Of a DNA stretch of 52,513 nucleotides, positions 1 through 8,241 are shown piece by piece. Both the position numbers and the translations under genes were made by a program. Source of the stretch: SpSt-600 sp042408195 (lineage in GTDB: Bacteria > Chloroflexota > Anaerolineae > SpSt-600). Position 1 is the stretch's first letter, and each line of letters opens with the position of its first letter. Location: assembly GCA_042408195.1 (NCBI GenBank), contig JBHOQL010000086.1, positions 1 through 52,513 on the forward strand. Reading direction: 5' to 3'. The notes beneath the pieces are model-generated. The model did no database searches, had not been told where the DNA came from, and worked only from the letters and a program-made list of their open reading frames with translations.

Positions 1-73
1 AAGCCTTCTTAATTTCTTCCAGGGAAGCGTTTTTGTCCACCCCGAGGATTTTGTAGTAATCTTTGAACTCCAT
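1..73 (-). CDS. J-domain (DnaJ/CbpA-like) protein, N-terminal 24 codons only
   Basis: Reading leftward from the ATG at 71-73, the peptide begins MEFKDYYKILGVDKNAS and continues LEEIKKA. This is the start of a J domain (helix I and the beginning of helix II, with the usual DYYxILGV signature), so the gene encodes an Hsp70 co-chaperone of the DnaJ/CbpA type. A GGAGGGAAGG ribosome-binding site precedes the ATG. Everything after codon 24, including the HPD motif, lies outside the window, so DnaJ cannot be told from CbpA-like proteins. Confidence 0.85.
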   Translation of the reverse strand, partial: MEFKDYYKILGVDKNASLEEIKKA

Positions 74-93
74 AAACCTTCCCTCCGAATTCC

Positions 94-123
94 ATTATAG
101 CACCGGGCAAGCTTTCGTGTCAA
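94..123 (-). promoter_or_regulatory. Promoter of the J-domain gene
   Basis: On the minus strand TTGACA (118-123) and TATAAT (94-99) are separated by 18 bp. The predicted start at about 87 leaves a leader of roughly 14 nt carrying the ribosome-binding site. No CIRCE-type inverted repeat is visible, so HrcA control is not indicated here. Confidence 0.75.
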
Positions 124-189
124 TGGACCGGCTAAATAGGGGTGGGTCCCAAAATTGTCGGAAAGGGTCAATAGGCCTGGCAAATTTGC

Positions 190-1310
190 TCCCGGGCCCA
201 CTCCCACTCCAGCACTCCGCAAAGCCAAAATCGCTACCAAACCCTTCCTCTTCCAACGCTGCCCCGATCCCTGTATCACCAACTAATCCCCCCTAAAAGC
301 ACTCTCCACTACCCCACTCCCAATCGGACACCCGGCCGCCCGAAAGATAGGATACACCCTCTGTTCCGCCCGCTCCCGAAAATAATCAGCCGTCAAACTG
401 ATCCCCTCTTCCCAATCCAACTGGGTAGCTAAAAACACCTCGTACCTCTGGACAACCCCATCTACATCCCCTATCACAGCCGCCCTTCCACCTCCTTCAC
501 CCCTCCCACCGCCCCTTCTCCCAGGGCTTCCTCCCTAACGCCCACACATGTTCCATCGCATGGTACCAGCCCACAATCCGCACCCGTTTGGGACAATAAG
601 TCTCGGCAAAGCCGTCTATTCCAAGCGCCCTATCGCCTAGCACAATCGCTTTCCCCTCCAACCCCAAACCTCGATTATACGCACAACCTCACACCCTTCG
701 CCGAAATACTTCCACCTCTCCATCCTTCCCAAGGCCAAACTCAAAATAAATGGCAACCTTGACCTTGCGCCAACCATCCCCTACCCAAACCTTCATCCCA
801 TCCTGGCTGATCTATGCCCCCCTCGGTGCTGGGACCTCTCCCCTGCACACCTCGCTTGCCCATAACCACTCCGCCTCTTCCTGACATCGCTCAGCCAGAA
901 GCCCACCATACCCCCGCACCAGCCAGTGAATCGTACTCCGAGGAACTGTCAACCCTCCCAGCCGCTCCAGAGCCTCCTCTGCTTCCCGATGGGAACTGGG
1001 CGCCTGGGCGACCCTCAAAACCTGCTCCAGTCTCTTCTCACCCCAACCGCCCCGAATCCCCTTCTCCCGGTCCAGGAGGAAATCCTTGCTCCACACCGTT
1101 AGCAGGTGAGATGGGCTTGCTTCAACCGAAGGAGGCTTTGGGAGGTCATCACGACCCGCCCCCGATACCCTTGAAACACCCGGCGGCCTCCGCAGGAGCA
1201 GGTCTCCTTGGATATTGTTCCCACCCCTGTTTCCTCACAGTCCCCTCCAGCTGTTGGGCTACCGTGCGGGTTTTCCAACGCTGAACCTACTCCTCCAGTT
1301 CCTCCGGCGT
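190..1310 (-). pseudogene. Decayed ISKra4-like transposase
   Basis: No intact reading frame exists, but minus-strand translation in shifting frames recovers a transposase in order. Near 1190 there is a zinc-ribbon-like stretch (CSCGGRRVFQGYRGR). At 812-1096 there is an open frame with an HTH-like segment (LTVPRSTIHWLVRGYG). At 500-790 come KVKVAIYFEFGLG-like and LGDxALGIDGFAE...IVGWYHAMEHVWA, the DDE-core context of ISKra4-type transposases. At 283-477 comes YFRERAEQRVYPIFR...PIGSGVVESA. An in-frame TAG at 283-285 is followed by GQRWKRKGLVAILALRSA, the expected C-terminal continuation. At least one stop and several frameshifts are needed. No terminal inverted repeats or target duplication were identified. 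The ISKra4 assignment rests on remembered family motifs. Confidence 0.8.
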
Positions 1311-1597
1311 GCTATAGGGAATGGCTCTGAGCTCACTGCAGCAACTCTTCTGCAGGTTCTGCGGTCGAACCCTGAGAGGCTAAAGTGGGCAAAATTCTTG
1401 TTTCGGAACACGCTCAAGCCTCTTAAAGATTTTCAAGGGGGAGGCAAATGCGTCCTTTGTCTTTTCACTCGCGAGTAAGGCCCTTATTGGGGCAAATTCA
1501 GAGCTAGCAGGGTAAGCGGAGGGAAAAGCCTAACTTTGGAAGTCCAAGGGCGCTTCGTGGCTTGTGGAGCCTTTCATAAACCTTGTGGTTCTTTTTA
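1311..1597. other. Intergenic stretch without recognisable features
   Basis: This stretch lies between the transposase relic and the 3' end of the radical SAM gene. I see no credible reading frame, RNA gene or strong terminator. It may include more degraded insertion-sequence DNA. Confidence 0.4.
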
Positions 1598-2788
1598 TTA
1601 TGGGCAGCGAATTATATCTTGAGCCCAGAGGCAATCGGCGCAGGATGGGCACCAGCCCCAGCAACCGTTGTTGGAAGCGGTTATGTCACATGTGTCTCTG
1701 AGGTAGCAATCCACACAGGATGGAAAATTGAAACGCTTGACCTCGGCTCGGAAACGGACGTAGTCTTCAGAGGTCCATATTTCAGCCAGATGTTTCCGAT
1801 TTATGTTACCAAAAGTGTATCGTTTCACCTCCTTGCGCCTGCCGAAAATATAATAAGGGTAAGAATGGGAGAGAGCGTAACAAGGGCTAACCTCTCCATC
1901 CCACCCAACAACTAATGCGTTGGAAGCTATAAAGCGGCAGTGCCTCTCAGCTCCCCAGTTCATCCTGGGCAACTCCACAACACCCCACAGAAGCCAATCT
2001 CCACTCTTGAAGGGCCATCCGGGGAGCGAGGGGAACGGTGGAACCTCATCGCGGTCGTAAAGAACCTCGCTAACCATTTCGGGGGTATGGGGGAGCAAAT
2101 GCGTTACTAACACTTTGGAAGCCCCAAGTTTTCGGGCAAGTTCAGGAAGCAAGGGGATTTCGCTTGCGTTGCGCTTGAGAGCGACAAATTCAATCTTTAT
2201 CCGAGGTAAGTGGGAGCGGGCTTTTTCCTTTATTGCATTGAGCCGGGAGAGATTTTCCAGGACAATTCTGAGTTCTGCCCCTTGCCTTATATCGGCGAAA
2301 GTCTCAGGGTTTGTCCCATCAATAGAAACCACTAAGGAATCCACCCCTAACCGCACTAAAGCTTCAGCTTTGCTTTCATCGAGGAGAGTCCCATTTGTGC
2401 TAATTCCGACCTTTAGCCCTATATCCTTTAAAGCTGCCACGAATTCAAGGAAGTGGGGGTGAAAGAGAGGTTCTCCGTATCCCCCAAAAAACACTTCGGT
2501 GACTTTGGGCAAATCTTTGAGCTGGGCTAGAAGGTGCTCGAAGGTGGCTGTATCCATATCTTGCAGAGGTTCGGTCCAAAAGTTGCGGACGCATGTGCGA
2601 CAGTTTAGGTTGCATTTTGAGGTTATTTCTACGTAAACTTTCTTTATGTCCGGAACAAGGGGGTGCAACACTATGCCAATGTCTGTGGTCTCAACCAGGA
2701 AGCCGGCATCACTTTTCATACCATAGCGTTTTATCACTTCGCTTGGAATCTCTATGTTTCCCTGGGGATTAGGGTAAAGTTTTAACAA
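1598..2788 (-). CDS. Radical SAM/SPASM protein resembling tungsten-cofactor oxidoreductase maturases
   Basis: The 396-residue protein has three parts. Residues 1-45 resemble an AbrB/SpoVT-type swapped hairpin (NPQGNIEIPSEVIKRYGM). The radical SAM core carries CNLNCRTC near residue 59 and a GGYGEP motif. The Cys-rich C-terminal SPASM region holds CVDCYLRDTC and ends GCWGWCPSCADCLWAQDIIRCP-like. That tail recalls the maturases found beside tungsten aldehyde:ferredoxin oxidoreductases (AOR family). The enzyme should reductively cleave SAM to start radical chemistry; maturation of a tungstoenzyme is an inference. No AOR gene lies in the window, so it is either an orphan or acts on a partner elsewhere. 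The start is TTG, with AAGGAAGGTG about 7 bp upstream. Sure of radical SAM/SPASM; moderately sure of the tungsten subgroup. Confidence 0.8.
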   Translation of the reverse strand: MLKLYPNPQGNIEIPSEVIKRYGMKSDAGFLVETTDIGIVLHPLVPDIKKVYVEITSKCNLNCRTCVRNFWTEPLQDMDTATFEHLLAQLKDLPKVTEVFFGGYGEPLFHPHFLEFVAALKDIGLKVGISTNGTLLDESKAEALVRLGVDSLVVSIDGTNPETFADIRQGAELRIVLENLSRLNAIKEKARSHLPRIKIEFVALKRNASEIPLLPELARKLGASKVLVTHLLPHTPEMVSEVLYDRDEVPPFPSLPGWPFKSGDWLLWGVVELPRMNWGAERHCRFIASNALVVGWDGEVSPCYALSHSYPYYIFGRRKEVKRYTFGNINRKHLAEIWTSEDYVRFRAEVKRFNFPSCVDCYLRDTCDITASNNGCWGWCPSCADCLWAQDIIRCP

Positions 2789-2824
2789 TTTGCACCTTCC
2801 TTTGCGCTACAAATGTGTAACTTG

Positions 2825-2835
2825 TTGCAATGCAA
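2825..2835. promoter_or_regulatory. Palindrome over the predicted start site, possible operator
   Basis: TTGCAATGCAA is a perfect inverted repeat abutting the -10 box and covering the predicted transcription start of the radical SAM gene. A repressor bound here would block initiation. The binding protein is unknown. Confidence 0.35.
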
Positions 2836-2864
2836 ATTTTACCTTCTAATGGCCGCTTTGTCAA
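2836..2864 (-). promoter_or_regulatory. Consensus promoter of the radical SAM gene
   Basis: On the minus strand TTGACA (2859-2864) and TAAAAT (2836-2841) are exactly 17 bp apart. Transcription should start near 2829, giving a leader of about 40 nt. The spacing and hexamers match the other promoters called in this window. Confidence 0.75.
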
Positions 2865-3200
2865 AATATTTTAAAGCAGCCATTGGAAACGATCGTTTCG
2901 CTATTAACGGCAGAAGCTTGACCTCCTGCATCCTGTTTTCGTGCGCTCCCATTGGCCTTGACCCCGATTTGAGCCAAATCCTCTTATAGAAGGATTGCAG
3001 GTGTCAATAATTGTTGGGGAACTTTCATTAGAGTTCTATCCTATCCTCTGGCGCGGAGCTCAACCCTTGCCAAATTTTGCCCATCCCTGTGAGTTGTAGG
3101 TTTGCACTGGCTAAATTATCTTGTAAGAACTTGGCCGAAGGCACTGCTCTTGATAAGTCACAAAGGGAGCCGCTGTTTTTTAACCCGAAAGTGTTTTTGC
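2865..3200. other. Divergent intergenic region, mostly unassigned
   Basis: This gap separates the divergent radical SAM gene and argS. Beyond the two promoters at its ends, I see no open frame with a ribosome-binding site, no T-box signature and no clear terminator. A small minus-strand open frame (3028-3213) has no family resemblance and is not called. Confidence 0.4.
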
Positions 3201-3206
3201 TATAAT
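3201..3206 (+). promoter_or_regulatory. -10 box upstream of argS
   Basis: TATAAT is preceded by TGC, giving an extended -10 (TGnTATAAT). The region 17-18 bp upstream is only T-rich, so the -35 is poor. The start codon lies just 22 bp downstream of the -10, so the leader would be very short and consist mainly of the AAGGAGGTG ribosome-binding site at 3212-3220. Confidence 0.5.
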
Positions 3207-3227
3207 AACCCAAGGAGGTGAATCAGC

Positions 3228-4895
3228 ATGGTAAAAAAGCAAATTGAAACCTTGTTGTTAGAAGCACTGGCGAAAGCCTGTCAGGAGGAGGCTTGGCCCA
3301 TTTCTCTGGATGAAATAAGCGGTGTATTAGTGGAACGTCCGCGGGAAACCCACTGGGGAGATTATTCTTCCCCGTTACCTCTCCAGCTTGCCACACGCTT
3401 TAAAAGACCGCCTCGCCTCATAGCCCAGTCTATCGTTGAGCGGTTCCCCAAAACAGACGTTCTGGAGAAAATCTCAGTAGAGGGTCCAGGCTACATAAAC
3501 TTTACCTTGTCATCCTCCTGGCTAGCAGCCCAGGTGGACGAAATACTGAAGCAAGGCGAGAAATACGGTGACATAAACATCGGACGCGGCGAGAAGGTCC
3601 AGGTGGAATTTGTGAGTGCTAACCCAACCGGTCCCCTCACTGTAGGAGCAGGTCGTAATGCTGTGATCGGAGATGTTCTGGCCAATGCTTTAGCTGCAGC
3701 AGGATACACAGTCCAACGGGAATATTACATAAACGATGCAGGGACCCAGGTGCGTCTCTTCGCTGAAACCCTTTTTGCCCGTTACGCCCAGGCTTTAGGC
3801 TTCGATGAGCCCATCCCTGAGGAAGGTTACCAAGGCTATTACATGGTTGAGCTCGGCCGTGAGATCGCTTCCGAAGAGGGCGATAAATTCCTTAAAATCC
3901 CTCGCGAAAAAGCAGTAGAGGCGATCGGGGAAATCGGCTTGGAGAAGATGCTGGCCAGGATAAAGGCAGACCTGGAATTCATAGGGGTTTACCATGACAA
4001 TTGGTTTTCGGAACGCAGTCTCTACAGGGAAAGCCTAATTGAAAAAACGATTGAAATACTGCGGGAAAGGGGGTTCGTCTCGGAAAAGGATGGAGCTATT
4101 TGGTTCACTTCCTCCGAGTTGGGAGAAGATAAAGACAACGTTCTGGTGCGCAGGACAGGTGAACCTACGTATTTTGCCTCCGATATCGCTTATCATTACG
4201 ACAAGTTCCTCCGCCGGGGGTTTGACTGGGTAATTGACGTGTGGGGAGCCGACCACCAGGGGCATGTGCCCAGGATGAAAGCCATGATGAAGGCTCTGGG
4301 CCTCAACCCCGAAAGGCTTTCAGTAATCCTCTACCAGATGGTTACTCTCAAGCGAGGTGGCAAGGAAGTCAGGATTTCCAAAAGGACAGGAGAGTTAGTG
4401 ACCTTGCGGGAGCTAGCTGAAGAGGTTGGCCCTGATGCTGTTCGCTTCTTCCTGTTGGCTCGGGCTCCCTCAAGCCACATGGATTTTGACATAGATCTGG
4501 CTGTTCAGCATTCTTCCGAGAACCCCGTCTATTACGTTCAGTATGCTCATGCCCGCATATGCAGTATCTTTCGCAATGCGGGAGAACTGGATTACTCTGA
4601 TGGCAATGTACAACTGTTGACTCATCCTCGGGAGCTGGACCTCATAAGGCAACTGATACGGTTGCCTGAGATAATTGAGCAGGTGGTAAACCAGTTGGCT
4701 CCCCATTATCTGGCCTTTTACTCCCAGGAATTGGCCAGCGCCTTCCACCTTTTCTACCGCGATTGCCGGGTTCTTTCCCCGAACCCGGAAGATAGCGAAA
4801 TCACCAAAGCCCGTCTGAAGCTCGTCAGGGCTACCCAGATAGTTCTGGGCAAAACCCTCAAGCTGATGGGGGTAAGTGCGCCTGAAAGGATGTGA
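3228..4895 (+). CDS. argS: Arginyl-tRNA synthetase
   Basis: The 555-residue class I synthetase attaches arginine to tRNA(Arg) in the cytosol. Visible parts are the N-terminal additional domain (residues 1-110), the catalytic core with ANPTGPL (132-137) leading into the HIGH-equivalent site, the KMSKS-like VRISKRTG at 381-388, and a DALR anticodon-binding domain starting near NPVYYVQYAHAR. The length is typical of bacterial ArgRS. At the HIGH-equivalent site the sequence reads TVGAGR (138-143), where the two histidines of the common HVGHGR form are Thr and Ala. The ATG follows AAGGAGGTG at good spacing. A DUF72 gene begins 3 bp after its stop, so the two are probably co-transcribed. Confidence 0.95.
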   Translation: MVKKQIETLLLEALAKACQEEAWPISLDEISGVLVERPRETHWGDYSSPLPLQLATRFKRPPRLIAQSIVERFPKTDVLEKISVEGPGYINFTLSSSWLAAQVDEILKQGEKYGDINIGRGEKVQVEFVSANPTGPLTVGAGRNAVIGDVLANALAAAGYTVQREYYINDAGTQVRLFAETLFARYAQALGFDEPIPEEGYQGYYMVELGREIASEEGDKFLKIPREKAVEAIGEIGLEKMLARIKADLEFIGVYHDNWFSERSLYRESLIEKTIEILRERGFVSEKDGAIWFTSSELGEDKDNVLVRRTGEPTYFASDIAYHYDKFLRRGFDWVIDVWGADHQGHVPRMKAMMKALGLNPERLSVILYQMVTLKRGGKEVRISKRTGELVTLRELAEEVGPDAVRFFLLARAPSSHMDFDIDLAVQHSSENPVYYVQYAHARICSIFRNAGELDYSDGNVQLLTHPRELDLIRQLIRLPEIIEQVVNQLAPHYLAFYSQELASAFHLFYRDCRVLSPNPEDSEITKARLKLVRATQIVLGKTLKLMGVSAPERM

Positions 4896-4898
4896 GGG

Positions 4899-5687
4899 AT
4901 GATTTACGTTGGGACGAGCGGCTTTAGTTACAGTGACTGGGTTGGGCCCTTTTACCCGGAAAACTTGGCTCCCCAATTCTGGCTCCCATATTATTCCCGT
5001 CATTTCAAAGCTTGCGAACTCAACTTCACTTACTACCGCCAACCCGACCGCTCTACGATAAAGGGACTAGCCAAGAGAGTTCCAAAGGATTTCCTCTTTA
5101 CGGTTAAGGCTTATCAAGCGATCACCCATTCCCGCGACGCTGGAGAAAAGGATTTTAAAGAGTTTCTCCTGGGGATAGAACCGCTGGCTCAGGAAGGGAA
5201 GTTGGGTTGCATTTTAGCCCAGTTTCCTTACTCCTTCGCTCCCTCCCCTGAGAACAAGGAATACCTCAAAGTTCTGCGGGAGAAGGTTCCCGAATTCCCC
5301 GTGGTGGTGGAATTCCGCAACGCTCGCTGGCTCAATAGGGAAAACTTTGATTTCCTCAGAGAGAACCACTTGGGGTTTTGTTGCGTGGATGAGCCTCCTC
5401 TCAAGGGCCTGATCCCACCGATTGCTGAAGCTACATCGGATGTGGCTTATGTGCGGTTTCATGGCCGCAATAAGGAAAAATGGTGGGAACATAAGGAGGC
5501 CTGGGAAAGGTATGATTACACTTACAGCCGGGAAGAGCTTGAGGAGTGGGTCCCTAAAATAGGCTACTTGCAGGAAAGGGCCAGAATCGTCTTCGCCTTT
5601 GCCAACAACCACTGGCGAGGTCAGGCTATAGATACTGCTCGCCTTCTCAGGGACTTATTGCGGGAGGAAGGCTATCGGGTGGTCTGA
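4899..5687 (+). CDS. DUF72 (YecE-like) protein
   Basis: The 262-residue protein begins MIYVGTSGFSYSDWVGPFYP, the hallmark start of DUF72. It contains the other conserved blocks of the family: VEFRNARW, the LGFCCVDEPP strand, YVRFHGRNKE with the conserved RFHGR, and a late FANNHWRGQA motif. The family adopts a TIM barrel, and its biochemical role is not established. It starts 3 bp after argS stops and shares that transcript. It overlaps the 3' end of the convergent recN gene by 16 bp. No signal peptide is visible, so it is cytoplasmic. Confidence 0.92.
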   Translation: MIYVGTSGFSYSDWVGPFYPENLAPQFWLPYYSRHFKACELNFTYYRQPDRSTIKGLAKRVPKDFLFTVKAYQAITHSRDAGEKDFKEFLLGIEPLAQEGKLGCILAQFPYSFAPSPENKEYLKVLREKVPEFPVVVEFRNARWLNRENFDFLRENHLGFCCVDEPPLKGLIPPIAEATSDVAYVRFHGRNKEKWWEHKEAWERYDYTYSREELEEWVPKIGYLQERARIVFAFANNHWRGQAIDTARLLRDLLREEGYRVV

Positions 5688-7408
5688 AAAGAAGCTTTGT
5701 AGGCCTCTATCCGCCGGAGCATTTCTTCCGCGCTTTCGTGAGCCAGTGGAACTGAAGTTCCCAGCATAAGGGCCAGCTCTTCTATCCTTGCCTTGCCGTG
5801 GAGTTCTTTGACTCTTGTCACCGTGCGTTGATTTATTTCCACCTTTTCCACCCGGAAGTGGGCATCGCCATAAGCTGCCAACTGGGGAAGATGAGTAACG
5901 CAAAGGACTTGGTGGTGCTTCGACAGACGCCACATCTTTTCTCCCACCACCGCTCCAATTCTGCCACCTATACCCGCATCAATTTCATCGAAAATGAGGG
6001 TGGGAGTATCATCAGCGGTGGAGAGAACCGTCTTAAGGGCGAGCATAAGGCGGGAAGTTTCTCCACCCGAAGCTACTTTTGCGAGTGGTTTCAATGGTTC
6101 ACCGGGGTTCGTGGAAACCAGAAATTCTACCCTGTCAATGCCGGTTGAATCAAAGGCGTAGCGTTTGTCGCCAACCCATACTCCGTTCGGATCTTCCTTC
6201 CAGGTTATGCTTACTTCAAACCGAGCTTTGGTCATGCCCAGTTCTGCCAGGTGTTTTTCAACTCCTTCTGCCAGGGAAAGGGCTGCTTCTCTGCGCTTCT
6301 GAGAAAGCTCGTAAGCCAAAGCCCCTATTTCATGGAGCAGCTTTTCCTCCTCTCTTGAGAGTTCCTCAATTCTCTCCTGGTTCGTTGTTATTTCCTCTAG
6401 CTCTTTACGGGCGGCCTCTGCATATGCCAGGATTTCCTCAATGGTATCGCCATATTTGCGCTTGAGAGAACTTATGAGCTGGAGGCGTTCTTCCACCTGC
6501 TGCAGTCTTTCGGGGCTGAATTCAATTTTATCCCGATAATCTCGGACTTGGTGGGCTACTTCCTCGGTCCAAGCGATAGCTTCTTCAAGGGCCCTGCAGA
6601 GCTTTCCCATTTCCGGTTCTATTTTCCCGAGCCCTTGCAGGGCGCTGAGCGCTTTCGACATGAGGTCCAGAGCTGAGCTCTCGTTCTCGGCTCCTTCGTA
6701 AAGAGCTGTGTAGGCTTCATCGGCAAGAGACTTAAGTTTCTCTGCATTGAGGAGGCGGCGTCTCTCCTGGAGCAGTTCTTCGTCTTCTCCAAGCCTCAGG
6801 TTAGCCGAAGTTATCTCCTGGACCTGATACTCCAGCTGATCTATGCGCCTCGCTATTTCCCTTTCGTCTCGCCTCAGCTTTTCCAGAAGAGCTCTCACCT
6901 CCCTCAAGCGCTGGACTTTCTCCGCTACCTTGTTCTTGAGTTCCTCCACTCCCCCGTATCGGTCCAAGAAATCCCTCTGACGGGCTGGGCTCAGGAGAGC
7001 CAAGTGTTCGCTCTGGCCGTGGATGTCAATGAGATACTGAGTTATCTGAGAGAGCGCTCCCGCAGGAATAGCCCTGCCGTTTACCCTGCATATGCTTCTG
7101 CCTTCTCGAATTTCCCGGGAAATTATAAGAACATTGTCCTCTGGTTCTACTCCATACTCATCGAGAATAGGCTTTATAATGGAAGCGTGGGCTTCGTCAA
7201 GGATGAAAACCCCTTCTATGTATGCCCCTTCAGTTCCCGACCTAATGACTTCACTTGTGGCGCGGCCTCCCAACAGGGTGCTTATGGCATCAATGATGAT
7301 CGATTTACCTGCACCTGTCTCCCCAGTGAAAATGTTGAAGCCAGCCTGCAAACGTAGATGCAGCTCGTCAATTATTGCGAAATTCCTGATCGTGATCTCG
7401 CTCAGCAT
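5672..7408 (-). CDS. recN: DNA repair protein RecN
   Basis: The 578-residue SMC-like ATPase functions in double-strand break repair. It has an N-terminal head with Walker A FTGETGAGKSIII (27-39) and a central coiled coil with many heptad-like charged repeats (about 150-370). The C-terminal head has the ABC signature VASGGETSRLMLAL and Walker B TLIFDEIDAGIGG, followed by the VTHLPQLAAYGDAHF block. Length and order match the family. The ATG is 73 bp downstream of trmD on the same strand, so recN may be the last gene of the unknown gene-trmD-recN unit. No clear SOS box was seen in that gap. Confidence 0.96.
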   Translation of the reverse strand: MLSEITIRNFAIIDELHLRLQAGFNIFTGETGAGKSIIIDAISTLLGGRATSEVIRSGTEGAYIEGVFILDEAHASIIKPILDEYGVEPEDNVLIISREIREGRSICRVNGRAIPAGALSQITQYLIDIHGQSEHLALLSPARQRDFLDRYGGVEELKNKVAEKVQRLREVRALLEKLRRDEREIARRIDQLEYQVQEITSANLRLGEDEELLQERRRLLNAEKLKSLADEAYTALYEGAENESSALDLMSKALSALQGLGKIEPEMGKLCRALEEAIAWTEEVAHQVRDYRDKIEFSPERLQQVEERLQLISSLKRKYGDTIEEILAYAEAARKELEEITTNQERIEELSREEEKLLHEIGALAYELSQKRREAALSLAEGVEKHLAELGMTKARFEVSITWKEDPNGVWVGDKRYAFDSTGIDRVEFLVSTNPGEPLKPLAKVASGGETSRLMLALKTVLSTADDTPTLIFDEIDAGIGGRIGAVVGEKMWRLSKHHQVLCVTHLPQLAAYGDAHFRVEKVEINQRTVTRVKELHGKARIEELALMLGTSVPLAHESAEEMLRRIEAYKASFQTTR

Positions 7409-7474
7409 GCCCTTCCCACTTTATATATTTTAAAACAACTGAAGAGTTTCCCCAAACGCAATTGGGAACAGGAT

Positions 7475-7490
7475 GTGGAATTCATTCCAC
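7475..7490. repeat. 16-bp palindrome at the trmD stop codon
   Basis: GTGGAAT and ATTCCAC are perfectly inverted around a 2-bp centre, and the palindrome includes the trmD stop. It lies in the trmD-recN gap and could be a weak hairpin or protein site. There is no T-run, so it is not a terminator. Confidence 0.3.
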
Positions 7491-8240
7491 GACAAGGCCT
7501 TCTTCCAACTTTCGGAGAAACTCTTCATCCTCTTTAGTAAGACGGGCCTTTTTAAGGAGATCAGGGCGACGCTGCCAAGTAATGAGCAGAGACTGTTGCC
7601 TACGCCAGCGGGCGATGGCGGCGTGGTTCCCCGAAAGGAGAACTTCAGGGACTTTGTAGCCGCGGAAATCAGCTGGGCGCGTGTAATGAGGGTACTCCAG
7701 GAGACCCTGAGAGTAGGAATCTTCAAAAGCTGCTGCCGGATCCCCCAGGACCCCAGGTATGAGCCTGGTGACTGCATCCACTATGACCATGGCTGGGATT
7801 TCGCCCCCGGTCAGGACGTAATCCCCAATGGAGATTTCATCGTTGGCCAAGTAAAGCCTTACTCGCTCGTCAACTCCCTCGTAATGCCCACAGATCAAGA
7901 CAATGCGGGAGTGGCGGGAGAGTTCCCACGCTACCTCTTGGGTGAAAAGACGGCCTCTTGGGCTCAAGAGGATCACCGGGACCTGAGGTTTCTGGCCTTC
8001 CTCCAATCCGAGGATGCTTTCCACGGCCCGGAAGATGGGTTCTGGTTTCATTACCATGCCTCCTCCCCCACCGTAAGGGTAATCATCGGTAACTTTGTGT
8101 TTGCCAGCAGCGTAATCCCTTATATTGTGGATAGCAATAGAAACCAGTCCCCTCTCCCGGGCCTTTTTTATTATGCTCTCCTCAAAGACTCCCTGGAACA
8201 TTCCAGGGAAAAGGGTTAGGATATCAAAGTGAATAGCCAT
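7482..8240 (-). CDS. trmD: tRNA (guanine37-N1)-methyltransferase
   Basis: The 252-residue SPOUT enzyme methylates G37 next to the anticodon and so prevents +1 frameshifting. It begins with FDILTLFPGMF and then has the DYPYGGGGGMVMKPEP loop. The trefoil-knot SAM site follows (LICGHYEGVDERV and YVLTGGEIPAMVIVDAV). Length is usual for the family. The ATG lies one base after the stop of the upstream unknown gene, so the two are translationally linked. rpsP, rimM and rplS, the usual trmD neighbours, are absent here. Confidence 0.97.
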   Translation of the reverse strand: MAIHFDILTLFPGMFQGVFEESIIKKARERGLVSIAIHNIRDYAAGKHKVTDDYPYGGGGGMVMKPEPIFRAVESILGLEEGQKPQVPVILLSPRGRLFTQEVAWELSRHSRIVLICGHYEGVDERVRLYLANDEISIGDYVLTGGEIPAMVIVDAVTRLIPGVLGDPAAAFEDSYSQGLLEYPHYTRPADFRGYKVPEVLLSGNHAAIARWRRQQSLLITWQRRPDLLKKARLTKEDEEFLRKLEEGLVVE

Positions 8241-8241
8241 T

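Noticed and set aside
814..1284. 156-residue Pro-rich plus-strand open frame
   Set aside because: It is antisense to the transposase relic; the proline richness comes from C-rich DNA.
1583..1915. 110-residue plus-strand open frame with a hydrophobic start
   Set aside because: It is antisense to the radical SAM gene, has no ribosome-binding site and resembles nothing.
3028..3213. 61-residue minus-strand open frame before argS
   Set aside because: No ribosome-binding site or family resemblance; it runs through the argS -10 region.
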